A DNA stretch of 64,000 bases from Augochlora pura (GCF_028453695.1 NC_135782.1:15494190-15558189); one strand, 5' to 3'; shown: positions 22,561 to 33,900, counted from the first letter of the stretch. Made by a program: numbers and translations. The notes: generated from the sequence alone by a model not told the origin.

Positions 22561-22739
22561 ACAGTATATTATAATATATTATACTATTACAGTATACTGT
22601 AATATATTGAATTATATATTAAATCCTGGCAAATATTACTTTCTCAATCTATCTTTTCCTTTAACCTACGTCCTCCTAATTTACCCTGGTAATCATCTGA
22701 TAAATTAAGTACATTATTAGTCTTTAAAAATATATTTTT

Positions 22740-23260
22740 AAAATATTTAAAGAACGCCCCAAATGTCCTGTAACAGACGTCTTCCAGACGTCCACACGAC
22801 GTCTTTACGATCGACATTCCTCTCTCCGTCTTTTTTCGTCTCTCTTGCACAAGCTCGCCCTCCGATCTCGTCGCTCCTGTCCACGAACGACCGCAACCCT
22901 CCGGGCGACCCTTTCGTGCCCTTCGCCGAAGTAAATCGTTAAACTTGTACCCGTTAATGCCGCGACGGCCGGGTGTCCGGGGGCCACTCGAATCGGTGTT
23001 TTGCAAATTGAACCCTCGACGAGCGTGGACCCGATCTCGTGATAACCGGGCATTTTATTCGGACCTCCTCCTCCTTCTTTCTCCTCCTTCTCTCTGTGGT
23101 GGCCATCATCGGTATACAAGGTCCGCTTCGCGAGAAAATAACTCGGCGACACTCACGTGTCGACCTCCATTAACACTTTTACGGTTCCTTCTCTCGAAGT
23201 TGTAACAGTTTTACGAGCCACCCACGTGCCGACCGTCCACCACCTTCTCTAAATTATTTT
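22740..23260. other. Small GACGTC cluster then GC-rich segment
   Basis: CAGACGTCTTCCAGACGTCC and a further GACGTC occur within 22775-22802, matching the word set of the larger GACGTC arrays. The following GC-rich block has overlapping frames on both strands with no family match. Confidence 0.45.
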
Positions 23261-23399
23261 TATGCTAATTAGATCTACCCTCGAGATTCTCAGATTGTTG
23301 GTCAAACGAACGGCGATACTTTGTCGCATGAAATAATAAAGGGGTTAGGCTTGGGAATTGCTCGCGAGTTTATTTTATAATTTTTTTTATATGGTTTTG

Positions 23400-24000
23400 T
23401 TGAGGATGTAAGCGATGGGGGTAATAGTGATAGTTACAGTGATGATGTTGTGTGTCATGTAAGTGATAATATTATTTATTAATATTGATGTTGTAGTTTG
23501 TACTGTTATGCTATATACTATTATAGTGTTGGTATTATACTATTACTATTATAGTATTAGGGGCCTTCTTTGTAAGCCCGGGGGAACATGTGTTGAAATA
23601 AATAACTTTTATATTACTACTATTATACCACTAGGAACATTAATTGATTAATGAACGAATTAGTATTTACTGTTATTACTACTAGTAATACTGGTAAACT
23701 TTATACTATTATAGTATTTACTATTATTGCTATTAGTAATACTATATTCTATATACTAGTATTAGCAGCACTAGTATACTATATACTATACATAATAGTA
23801 CTATTAGTAATATTATATACTACATACTACTAATTAGTAATACTATATACTATATAATACTACTATTAGTGATACTACATACTATATAATACTATTATAG
23901 TATTTACTATGATTAATATTATACTATATGCTCTTACATATCATTATACTATTTATTATTAATACTGTTATACTATATATTATTGTACTATACTCGACAG
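23400..24000. repeat. AT-rich array with TATTATAGTATTTACTATTA words
   Basis: Words such as ACTATTATAGTA, CTATTAGTAATACTATATACT and variants recur throughout. It is an old, irregular simple-sequence array. Confidence 0.75.
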
Positions 24001-25170
24001 CTGATCCGACATTCAAACACTGACCAATTACCAAATATTAACAACTGTTCGCATGCAAGAGTAATATTCATTTAAACGAACTCTATCGACTAAGAATATG
24101 CTCTATAAAATAAACATTCCAATTAAATTAAAATTTCCTTTTATACAGCAAAGTTTCGACCCAAGTTTACGCATAAATATCTCATATCCGTCGTAATTGA
24201 ATTTCCGTTCAACAAACAGCAATAAACAACACAAAGCTACAACATTATTAATTATGAAAACCAAACATTATCGATCCCTTATTAAAGTTTAAATATATCT
24301 AATATAATATCTTTCAATTTTACCTCAAAATAAAATCAAAACAACTGAATAGATATCTCAGAGTATGCAAATTACCCTAAATGATAAATAAAAGCACACT
24401 GTCACAAATCTATTTAGAATTCAAATATACTGAACACTTCGACCAAGCCTCAATGAAAGCCTCTACACCGTTCTTTCGCGGATATCCAAGCTACAGCAAC
24501 GAGCACACTGAAATCCAGTTTCATTGTCACAGTAATCACCTAAGAACAGCAAACAACGAGAAAGTGGATCGCAATGAATTTGTTGTCGCGTACGAGTTCG
24601 CCGGAGGGCAACGGTTGAATAACAGTCGCGCGTCCCTTTCTTCGCGATCCGGGCCAAGCGTAAATGTTCAGCGTCTTGAATTTGTTGGTTAACAAATAGG
24701 CCAATCTCTGTCACGTGACCGAGAGACCAGATTGATGACAGTGCATGTGAGACGAAACAATGATGCGAAACCAAATCGACGGAGCTAAGGATTCTTTCTA
24801 TCGCGTTAGTGTACCGCCTAGATGATGCCGGGGGAGATTGAGAGAGTAAGAGAGAGAGAGAGAGGGGGGGGGGAGTCGTAAGGAAGCCGGTGTTAATCGT
24901 ATAGACGCAGAGACGGAACAGGGTAAATGTGTTCCGTCGGAATTAAACAGATACCCGGAGCGCGGAGACCCGGCGTCGCCGCGGAGCCGAGAACAGTTAA
25001 ATTTGCAATTTGTTGACACAGGAGAGAGCCCAAATGGAACCGGGAATGTTCCCGGTTGATTTTCAGGAATTAATGACGTTGGCTTAGTCCGGTGCTCCGT
25101 GAATCGCGTTGGCCTACGTCGAATCGCTACTTACTGTTTTAATTCAGATTATGGGATGAGCCTTGGTTTC
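24000..25170. other. Spacer with short GA/G tract, no recognised gene
   Basis: 24000-24400 is AT-rich. 24400-25170 is of mixed composition, with a GA run and a G run near 24850-24872. The 103-codon frames at 24381 (plus) and 24463 (minus) overlap and have no recognisable domain. Confidence 0.35.
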
Positions 25171-25174
25171 AGAC

Positions 25175-25575
25175 GGCCGCGAAACTCTCTCCCCCCACCC
25201 CCACTCTCTCTTACTTTCCCTCTTTCTCTCTCTATCTCTTTTTCTGTCTTTCATCTCCACTTATCAATTTCTCTCCCTCTTTCCCTTCTTCTTTCTTCTG
25301 TCTTTCTTTATCTCTATTTCTCTCTCTATCCCCCCCTCTCTCTCTCTCTTCCTTTCCCTATTTTCCGTTTCTCTCACTTTCTTTATTTTCTCTCTCTTTC
25401 TCTATTTTTTCTCTCTCCCGTCTTCTTTCTTTATTTTTCTCTCCCTATCTCTCTTTTTCTTTCTTTCTCTCCCTTTCTCTCTCTTTCCCTCTGTGCTACA
25501 ATCTTTGTCCCTCCAGCTCTCTCTCTTTTTCTTCCCCCCTCTTTTCCTTTTTCTCTCTTTCTCTCTCTGTAGTTG
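25175..25575. repeat. Pyrimidine-rich CT/CTTT tract
   Basis: About 400 bases of nearly pure C and T on the plus strand, in TCTCTC, TTTCTC and CCCTCTTT words. Two plus-strand frames encode Ser/Leu/Phe/Pro low-complexity sequence and are repeat by-products. Confidence 0.9.
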
Positions 25576-25579
25576 TTAT

Positions 25580-25870
25580 ATGTAGTGTTAATATACTGTA
25601 ATAGTATAATGTGTTATAATATGCTATAATAATATAATATATTATATTATACTGTTATAGTATAATGTTTTATAATATGCTATAATAATATAATATATTA
25701 TAATATACTGTAATAGTATAATATCTTATAATATACTGTATAAGTATAATATATTATAATATGCTGTAATAATATAATATATCATAATATACTGCAATAA
25801 TATAGTATATTATAATATAGAGTTTATTACATATGTAATATATTACAATATAAAGTTTATTACATATAAA
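25580..25870. repeat. AT array, units like AATATACTGTAATAGTATAAT
   Basis: The word TATAATATACTGTAATAGTA and close variants recur about every 45 bases, with intercalated TATAATATGCTATAATAATA. Confidence 0.85.
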
Positions 25871-26170
25871 ATTAAAAAAATAGCGAGTCAATCCCTTCCT
25901 AACCTAACTTTTCATTTCCAAATAAGGAACACAGGAACAACCCTTGTAACTCCTACAAAGAAATCCCCTAACTTCTCGCACTCCCCATCCCCATACCCCC
26001 ATTCCTCATCTCCTTACGTAAAAGCCTAAAATTCGCAGCCTAATTATTGCTATACTTCAGTAGCAAGGACTGTTCACTTGTTCTGGGAGCCGTACACCCC
26101 ATAGCAGGGGGGCGATGCTCGCCCGGTCGAGATTACTTTCCCATTGAAGGCCACTTTCGTCTCCCCATAC
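25870..26170. other. Spacer, nothing recognised
   Basis: Contains CCTAACCTAAC near 25910. No exon is supported. Confidence 0.4.
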
Positions 26171-26204
26171 CATTTGCATCAAGGGACCGACAAGAACCTG
26201 TGCT

Positions 26205-26365
26205 CCCCCCCCCCCCCCCCCCCCCCCCCAACAACATCTGTTACTCGGGGGGGGGCCCCCCCCCCCCCCCCCCCCCCCCCCTCCCCCTTGTGTACAACAG
26301 CCACGCTACGCCCCTTCCCCCCCCCCCCCCCCCCACCCCGAGTAACAAATGTTATTTTCGGGTGG
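26205..26365. repeat. Poly-C/poly-G cluster bounded by inverted repeats
   Basis: Several C tracts of 15 to more than 20 bases and a 9-G tract are packed into 160 bases. AACATCTGTTACTCGGGG at about 26231 is the near-complement of CCCCGAGTAACAAATGTT at about 26335-26352, so the segment can fold into a G/C hairpin. The G run sits directly beside a C run. Assembly errors in such sequence are likely. Confidence 0.7.
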
Positions 26366-26369
26366 GGTC

Positions 26370-26985
26370 CGACTCATGCTTCTCACGACGTCCGTTTCGT
26401 TTGTGAACGAAATACGAGAGGTGGCTACAACAGTCGCCATAGAATGGAACAGAGAGAGAGAGAGAAAAGAGAGAGATAGGGTGAAGGGGGTCGCGATTGG
26501 CGGGGAATGAATAAAATTGGAGACTTCGAATATTTCGCCCTTGGGAGCAGTGGCCATTTTACGCGCCATTTCAATCCGTGACGTCGTCATTGAGGACAGC
26601 CCCTCCTCCCCTCCCCCCTTCCCCCCGAAACGGCCGGGAGAACATTTTCGATTTTTTTCCCAGCCCCCCCTTCGATCGCACCCTGCCAATCTCCGTGCTC
26701 GTTTTTTTTTACCCCGTCGAAATTGAAGCGTCGATTATCGACCCCATCGATGGCATCGATCCGAATCCTTTTTTCCTCTTCGACGTAGACGAACGCAGCG
26801 CGTCCCGATTACGACATAAGCACCGCGACAGTTCATTTACACAGGCGCGTAGAGAGTATCGGAATCATGGTTGTTTTTTTTTTGGTTGAAATTATGCGAG
26901 ACTTGTTGGGAGGTTAGAGGTTAGGGTATGGTGGAGTGGTGGAGGATTCGTCTTGGAGAAGGAGAGGGTTGGCTGATGTTGAATA
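26370..26985. other. GC-rich island, no recognised gene
   Basis: Contains short GA and C-rich tracts. No splice-bounded coding segment is recognised. Confidence 0.4.
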
Positions 26986-27019
26986 TGTGAGTTGAGGGGG
27001 TTGGTGATGGGGTTTGGAA

Positions 27020-27570
27020 AATTTTTCGTAGATTTCCCTATACTTTTCCTCATTTTTCCAAGTTTTCCCATATTTCTATACTCTTTTATGTGTTTTGCTA
27101 GATTTTCACTATTTTTATCAAGTTTTCCTGAATTTTCCCTAAGTCTAATTTATGGCTACCTAAAGGTTATCCTAGATTTCCAAAGTTTTCCCAAGTTCCC
27201 ACAAGTTTCCCAAATTTCCCAAAGTTTCTTTAAGTTTTTCCAAGTGGACCTACGTTTCCCCAAGTTTTCTCAAGTTTTCATAAGTTGTCCTACATTTCCT
27301 CAAGTTTTCCCAAGCTTTCCTAAGTTTACCAAAGTATCCCCAAGCTTTTCCAAGTATTCCCAAATTTCCCCAAGCTTCCCAAGTTGAGTTATGCATCCCC
27401 AAATTTCCCTAAATGTTCCAAATTTTCCTAAAATTTCCCCAACTTTCCCAAAATTGTCCTAAATTTTTCCAACTTTCCCAAAATTGTCCTAAATTTTCCC
27501 AACTTTCCAAAAATTATCCTACATTTCCACAAGTCTCCCCAAACATCCACTTTTGTCTTACATCCTCCCC
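27020..27570. repeat. Short-unit array of TTTCCCAAGTT words
   Basis: Words of 12 to 22 bases such as CCAAGTTTTCCCAAG and CCTAAATTTTCCCAACTTTCC repeat continuously for about 550 bases. Two plus-strand frames give Phe/Pro/Ser repeats of the type FPSFPKF because the unit is often a multiple of three. I consider them non-coding. Confidence 0.85.
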
Positions 27571-27599
27571 TAATTCTTCCTCCCCTCCTCTAAAAATCC

Positions 27600-28940
27600 A
27601 AAACAGAGGCAAATACCCTGCCAATCATACTTTCTCCAACCTCGCCTTAAGAAAAATCCCCAAAAATCATCAGCATTCATTCTGCTTGGTCCAGTAACGA
27701 CAAAAATAATGAAGAACGTCTGACAAACGCCACACCACCCCATCCCTTAGATATTCAAAAGACCGCGTGTGTGTTTAAGGAGCGGTGCAGGGTTTCCATT
27801 GTCCGGCAGTGTAGGATAGACTCCGAAGGGCTGCGCGGCAGCGGAGCAATTAAAAGAAGGGCAAGGTTAGACGAAGTAGTAACAAAGGGCGTCCGGCGAA
27901 GGGTGGTTAGGGTCGATGGAAGAAAAGAGAGAGAGAGAGAGAGAGAGAGAGTCTCATAGGATCCGGGGTGGGCCTGCAACAACATCAATTTCGAAGGCGG
28001 AAAAAAGCACGGCGAAGGCTGAAAAAGACAACGGGATGGGGGGGAAGGCAGCGAGCGAAACAACGGAAAATTGAGAAATAAGGGCGGACAAAGAGGGCCG
28101 GCTTGCGACGGCAAGAAAAACGGAATTGAAACAAATCGTGGAACGGATAGCCGGGCTCCGGAGAGGGGGGGAAAAAAGAATGGATTAAGAGGGAAGAGTG
28201 GAGAGCAATGGGCCGGGAGAAATGGCCGGTGCTCGCAAAAGAGAGAGGGAGAGAGAGCGTGAGAGACAGATAGTTAGACAGAGGAAGAGAGAAGGAGAAA
28301 GGTAGATAGACAGGGAGAAAGAGAAGTTGAAAGATAGATAGATAGACGGAGAGAGGGAGTGAGAGAGAAGGGGATAAAGAGAGATAGAGAGAGCACGCAC
28401 AAGACAGAAAAAAAAAGAGAAAGAGAGAGGGAGAGGGGGGGAAGGGAGCGAAAGGATAGGGAATGGTGGGCTAGTTGAAACTGCGATGAAGAAAGCACGC
28501 GAACGTTGGACGCGGTAAAAACGATAGTCGTCGGTTGGGTGGGGAAGTGGTTGGGTAGGGGGAGGCTAGGTGGTTTGGTTGCGAGGCTGCAAGCGCAGCA
28601 ATATCAACTTTCGTCCTCGTAAAACTTTCCAGCGCGCTGACGGCTGACAGCTGTCAATGACGGGGGGCTCGGACGCGAACGAGAGAGAGAGGGGTTGGCC
28701 GCGGTCCCCCACCCCCCTCCTCCTCCACCCCACTTACCCCGGCAGTCAGAGAGTCCCCGGTCCCTCTGCTCGTCGTCTACCGTGAGCCAGCCGACGACTG
28801 TCACAGTGTCAGGGATCCGCGGCCAGGCAGCATTCTTCTCTTCTCGGCCGACTGACAATAATTCACTTGGCGCCACGAAGATTCTCGGCAGGACCCCGTC
28901 TGCGCGTTCTCTCTCCCTCTCTCTTTCGCTCCTGAGGGAC
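27600..28940. other. GC-rich and GA-rich island, no recognised gene
   Basis: GA repeats lie at about 27925-27951 and 28233-28440, with GATAGATAGA words inside. GC-rich parts hold C-rich and G-rich short tracts. No exon is supported despite many overlapping frames. Confidence 0.45.
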
Positions 28941-29440
28941 ATTTGGGATATTTTAAAGACGTACATATTATGGCCATTTTAAGGCTGAAGGTTTGGTACA
29001 TGAAAATGGACGTCTTAAAGGGGTCTGAGTTCAATGGTTAAGAAGATGTCTGGTTTGGGACGTCTTTAAGCCGTACTTAAACCGTCTTTAAGACGTCTGT
29101 AAGCCGTATTTAAGCCATCTTTAAGACGTCTTTAAGCTAATTTTTATAACGTTTATTATGGAATGTTTGTTATAGGGCGTCTGTTTCTTGATATCTGTTT
29201 TGGAACGTCTTTAAGCCATCTTTAAGTCGTGTTTAAGACATCTCAAAGACGCCCCAAATATTTTATGAACAGCCTACAAACGGCCAAGAATCGTCCCATT
29301 ATTACAAATTAAGCCATTTTCAAAACGTCTTCAAAACGTCCTTTAGATGTCTATGAGACGTCTGATATACAACTTATGAACGTCTTATGGACGTCTTAAA
29401 GACTTCTTTATACCGTCCATAGGCCATTCGCTAGACATTC
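28940..29440. repeat. GACGTC-rich degenerate array 2
   Basis: Units such as GACGTCTTTAAGCCGTCTTT and AAGCCATCTTTAAGACGTC recur with a basic period near 12 to 14 bases. At least eight exact or one-mismatch GACGTC hexamers lie in 500 bases. It is the clearest of the three arrays because ACGTCTTTAAG is preserved many times. Confidence 0.85.
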
Positions 29441-29986
29441 GCAAATTATTCTAAGAGAAATGTATGAACATATTTATTACAGCTGCCAATTATCAATAAC
29501 TATAATTTCCATTATCTTGTAACAATATAGTATCAGCTGTTAATCCATTGTCCTGATCATGTGACCAGGTAACCAAGGCATAAACTCATCTGCATTGTTC
29601 TTAGAACGTCGCCGATGGTAAGAGTCGCAACCACAGAGATTCTAGATACCTAGTCTAACATTGATTTTGTCTCTTTCATCCTACTTCCAAAAGACGCGAC
29701 AGCTCTCTGTTGAGTTAGGCATTGTTTAGTAGCATTACGTGGGCTGTTGATCACGTATACTGATTGGCTGACCAAGAATTTGAGATAGGGAAACGTCTCT
29801 ATTGTTCTTAGACCATTGACGAAGGTAGCTTCAGAGCTAGAAGCTAGGTAGCTACCATCAAATCGCCTTTGGCCTTTCATCCTGCTTTCTGAAGACTCTG
29901 GATCAAGATCTGTTTTGCATTGTTTAGTAACATTCTACGAGCTATTGATTAGTTATACTGAGTGGCTGATCAAGGTTCTAAGAGAG

Positions 29987-30791
29987 TGTCGAGGCCCGCT
30001 CGACGGTTTATGGCGGTGACCGCGCGCTCGGGACGGTCGAAATTGGCTACGGTGTGGGCCTGTCACCCGCGCTTTCAGAAAATAGTATTTTCGGCCGGTC
30101 TCGAGGCGCATCGCTCATCGGAAGTGTTTTACCACTCTCACCGGCCATAAATCTATGGGCCTCGGCAAGGGACTTGGGAGAGTTGCGAAAGTTTGGACAC
30201 GGATTGCAACGCACATGTTGGGGACTTCCGGAGGCCCGCATCTCGGAACGGGACTCTTCTGGAAGCGTTCGCGGCACCCCCTCCTCGGTCCCAAGCGTTG
30301 TCCGAGGGAAAGTTTAGCTCCCTTGTCAAGACCTTGCGGATTGGGCGACTCTCCCCTGTACCCACCCCCTAGCTAAGATGGTAGGGAGGCCCGCGGACTA
30401 TATCAAGGGTAGAAGTCCGGGCCTCGTCTAGATACTTTGTGAATTGCTCGGAGACGTACGTCAATTTGTTGGTGGCGTACCCGTCTCTTTATAGATAGAT
30501 ACCTTGTGATTCGGTCGGAGACGTACGTCAATTTGTTGGTGGCGTACCCGTCTCTTTATAGTTTGTACATAGCTCAAGTTTGTTATAGTCCCCATACGCC
30601 AATTTGTTGGTGGCGCACTGGGTTGTTGTTATCGAAATACAGTTGTTAATACCAAACTTGTTCTATTTGTTTTCCTCCTGCTAGGGGAGGTGGTCCTTCG
30701 AGTTTGTTAAATATTATCGTTGGTCGGCACAGGTCGTGCAAGTTTCGCACAGTGCTCGAATAATCGAAAGATTAACCACGAGCCCCGTACA
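29987..30791. mobile_element. Solo LTR (805 bp) with 5-bp target duplication GAGAG
   Basis: The insert starts TGTCGAGGCC and ends CCCCGTACA, giving the TGT...ACA ends typical of retrotransposon LTRs. GAGAG flanks it directly at 29982-29986 and 30792-30796. Removing the insert and one GAGAG restores a continuous unit of the surrounding ~190-bp array. The LTR is GC-richer than its host array. It contains a 67-bp internal tandem repeat with GGAGACGTACGTCAATTTG at about 30450 and 30517 and a third partial copy near 30585. The 5-bp duplication fits the Ty3/Gypsy or BEL/Pao classes. No internal retroelement genes remain, so it is a recombined solo LTR. Confidence 0.88.
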
Positions 30792-30827
30792 GAGAGAAAT
30801 TAGGATTGTTCTTAGAGTATTGATGAA

Positions 30828-31122
30828 GGTAGCTGCAGAAGATCTGACTTCCATAGATCTAGCTCCGGAGCTAGAAGATTTAACTTTCATAGATCTAGCT
30901 TCTATAGATCTAGCTGCGGAGCTAGAAGATCTAGCTTCCATAGATACAGCTTCCATAGATACAGCTTTCATAGATCTAGCTGCAGAGTTACAAGATCTGG
31001 CTGCAGAGCGAGAAGATCTAGCTTCCATAGATCTAGCTACAGAATTAGAAGATCTAGCTTCCATAGATCTAGCTACAGAATTAGAAGATCTAGCTTCCAT
31101 AGATCTAGCTGCAGAGCTAAAA
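30828..31122 (+). repeat. 36-bp minisatellite (GAAGATCTAGCTTCCATAGA...)
   Basis: Units of 36 bases containing AGATCTAGCTTCCATAGATC followed by TAGCTGCAGAGCTAGA repeat about eight times. The last three are nearly identical (31014-31122). It is an expansion of a short piece of the ~190-bp host unit. Because the unit is a multiple of three it stays open in a plus frame (ASIDLATELED-type) and a minus frame (MEARSSNSVARS-type). I see no evidence that either is translated. Confidence 0.9.
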
Positions 31123-31639
31123 GCTAGCTATCTACCATAAAATCCCCTTTGGTCTCTCATCCTACTTTCTGAAGACTCAAGATCAAGATCTTCTCTGTAC
31201 TGTTCAGTAACATTCTACAAACTATTGATTAGTTATACTCACTATCTAATCAATGTTTTGAAAGAGCAACAAATGAGAACTGTCCTTACAGCATTAACAA
31301 AGGTAGCTTCAGAGCTAAAAGCTACCTACCCACCATAAAATCGCTTCTGGTTTCTTCCAGCTTTCTTGAAACGCTTTACCAAGACCCTCATTGTTTAGCA
31401 ACATTCCCCAAGCTACTAATAGATTGTTATGACTGCACGATCAAGCACCCGATATAGTCATCCCTCTGCATCGCCCTTAAAGCGTTGACAAAGGTAGCGA
31501 AACGCGAAATGGCTTTCGGATCTTTCGCCCGGCTTCTTGACGGCACCGGTGAAATTATAATGGGTTCTGTGACCCAACCCCGAGCTGCTAATTGACTGGT
31601 CGATGTTTCAAGACGGAAACACGTTAGCATATTCCTTGG

Positions 31640-32240
31640 CGCACCAACGGCAAAGCGTGGAACCTGATTAAGATTTGCTGAACGATAGTTCTAGGTATCG
31701 AGTGCCTAATTTTTGTTTAATTGAAACGTATGTGATGAAAAACTGTCTAATTTCCTGCTGCTCAATTTAAGTTGGTTTGGAGGGCTGGTTGACCCCAGGT
31801 CAGCTTGTTTCGACGTTTTCAACCGGCAAAGCTTTTTGCCTTCTCTAGGCAAGGGGATTTTCGCGACGTTTCCAGAAGGCTGGCTCCGCCTTCGCCAGGG
31901 AAATTGGTCCTCCTAACCGTGTCATTTAACGGGATCCCCTTCGCGGGACTCCCTCTCCCCACGTCGACGTCCTTGAACTTGGCTTTCTAAGGGAATCGAA
32001 ACGTATTCGCGGCATCCATTAGTCAATTGCCTGTCGATCCGTCTGTCGAGACGTTCCTACGACGGGTTTTGCCCGCTGAATTTCGCGTGATTTGTCGCTA
32101 CCCCATTCTGACAGCGGAGAATATCGATAGGGACTGTTAGGGGACGCCTTCTTTTCGGATGATTATTTACGAGGCGAGAATTACCATGGGATCCTCATTA
32201 TTTTACACGCCTCGATTCTGACATTGTGATTTCTTTTTTC
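31640..32240. other. GC-rich segment, no recognised gene
   Basis: Moderately GC-rich sequence with one 61-codon plus-strand frame at 31805. No domain or splice context is recognisable. Confidence 0.4.
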
Positions 32241-32610
32241 AATTAAAAATTATATTAATAGAAGGAAAATTAATGTAACCTAATTTTTGGTGACGTTGGT
32301 AATTATCATATTCTATTTTGTCGACAATTTTTCACGTTTATTAACTTTGCAAATTATGGTAATGAAGCTCTTGCCACCTGTAATTATTTATTCAGTTGTT
32401 ATATAATATTGTTATATATTATAAATTTTATTGTTAATAAATTTGTTTTTTTATTTATATAAATAAAAAAACCTTCACACATCTATATCCAATGGTGACA
32501 CCTGGTGGTCAATTACCATCTATCAGGCCTACGAACTGCATCCTATAACCTAATAAATATAATAACCTAAAAATATATTAAATACAATAACGTACAAGCA
32601 AATTTCCAAG
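32240..32610. other. AT-rich spacer
   Basis: AT-rich with TTATATAATATTG words. It would be intron sequence if the minus-strand exon at 32620-32818 is real. Confidence 0.4.
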
Positions 32611-32619
32611 TCAACATAC

Positions 32620-32818
32620 CTTCGGCATTGATTTTAATAATCCCAGGTGATGACAAATCGTCGTACGTCAATGACGCGATGGCACCTGTCGAGCACCAGA
32701 TACGGGACAGGTCCGAGACGAATGAATAGGACGCAGTTGCATCCCCGACAGAGGGTGGCGGAAGCATTTTTCTCCGCCGGTCCTCGGGCACGGCACGTCT
32801 ACCCACGTAAATGGACCT
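32620..32818 (-). CDS. Possible internal exon of an unrecognised gene
   Basis: Read on the minus strand, a pyrimidine-containing TTTTTACCCAG acceptor precedes 32818 and a GTATGT donor follows 32620. The 199 bases between them are open in one frame for 66 codons plus one base. The translation begins RSIYVGRRAV, continues PEDRRRKMLPPPSVGDATAS and includes RIWCSTGAIASLTYDD. It has mixed, non-repetitive composition, unlike the low-complexity frames elsewhere. I do not recognise the family. There is no in-frame ATG start, so it would be an internal exon. I found no partner exon on this strand. The match of splice sites and open frame could still be chance. Confidence 0.42.
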
Positions 32819-32859
32819 CTGGGTAAAAATTATGCATGAGACGTGCAACTCCTTTCCCC

Positions 32860-33040
32860 TTTGTTTCCGGGGCCGGTCTGTTGACCAATCTTTTATACGC
32901 CGGTGTTTGACGCAAAGACCGGGGACTCGACATCAGGAAAACAGTTAATGCCCGCGTCAATTATGAAGGGTCTAGACGGGCGGGCTTCGGGATAATCTGA
33001 CCCCGTGCAATTTTGATTCTGCTGTCGAGACGCCGGACAA
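32860..33040. other. GC-rich spacer
   Basis: Nothing recognised. Confidence 0.35.
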
Positions 33041-33049
33041 AAATTCTGA

Positions 33050-33198
33050 GATACCTTGTTTTTACAAATTCTTTTACTTGGTTGTAAATCTTGAGGGCTT
33101 GTTTATGCTATAGTATCTGCTGAAAATCCTTGTTTTTAAGAATCCATTTATTTAGTTGTAAACATTGAGGGCTTGTTTATGGTATAGTATCTGCATTT
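33050..33198. repeat. Two-copy tandem duplication, period about 72 bp
   Basis: TTGAGGGCTTGTTTATG followed by CTATAGTATCTGC or GTATAGTATCTGC occurs in both halves, with CTTGTTTTTA words before each. Confidence 0.85.
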
Positions 33199-33199
33199 G

Positions 33200-33900
33200 A
33201 CTTATTTAAATTTCCAAAGCAATGAGTGAGCAAATGTTAGGGGAAGATCGAGCATCATAACCCCATATATCAGGCTTCTCAAACTTATAATATATCAGGC
33301 TGGCCAACCCTCACAATTAAATAAAGAAAACTAGATGCTGAAAAATTTCATAAAATAGTTTTTAATATTATTTTAAACGTTCTGCAAAATGTGTATATTG
33401 TAGATGATAATACACAGGGTGTAAAGACAACACAGGCGTGACAACCTACTAAATCCCAAAGGATAATTTGTCTATAATCGGTGCTATGATTGCGCTGACT
33501 ATTTTTATATTAATACTTCGTGCCACGATTTCTTTCACGGCTTTCTTGAATGACGCTACTTCATTCTTACTGAACCATCACTATTATTATATATTTATTA
33601 CAACAATAAATTAACAAAAAGATTAAAAATGAAGACATCCTTGAAGAGACGTTAATTTTTCATTAATTGTAGATCTGAACAGCTTACACCAATGGTATCT
33701 GATTTTCAATATTTCTAACCTTAAAACTAACCTTTCTTTTTCACATTGCATACATAACCTTAGCAAAACAAATCGCATAATCTTCTATAAACCTAAAATT
33801 ATAAATCTTCACATCTCCAAAGAAAAAGAGGAAAAGAAAACTAGTGCTTTTTTACCTGACTTAAAGCTAACCTCACTTAGACGACCTAACCTAATCTCCG
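33200..33900. other. AT-rich spacer, nothing recognised
   Basis: Includes two ATATATCAGGCT words near 33265 and 33290 and ends in CCTAACCTAATC. No gene is supported. Confidence 0.4.

Larger units (their letters stand above)
29590..31640 (+). repeat. About 190-bp tandem array, five units, one split by an LTR
   Basis: Each unit begins with a version of CATTGTTCTTAGA, near 29593, 29809, 30804, 31279 and 31469. It then carries AAGGTAGC, a CCTTTGG-TTTCATCCT phrase, and GTTTAGTAACATTC followed by GATTAGTTATACTGA. Spacing is 190 to 219 bases once two insertions are removed: the solo LTR at 29987-30791 and the 36-bp minisatellite expansion at 30828-31122. The most distal units are the most diverged. 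Confidence 0.85.

Noticed and set aside
25099..25585. 157- and 140-codon plus-strand frames resembling membrane proteins
   Set aside because: Hydrophobic Ser/Leu/Phe content comes from a CT/CTTT tract, not from real membrane segments.
26992..27697. Phe/Pro-rich repeat protein
   Set aside because: The peptide repeat follows the TTTCCCAAG DNA repeat, the unit length drifts, and the frame is not maintained over the array.
30714..31140. 128- and 134-codon repeat proteins on opposite strands
   Set aside because: Both come from a 36-bp minisatellite embedded in a larger non-coding array. An LTR interrupts the same array.
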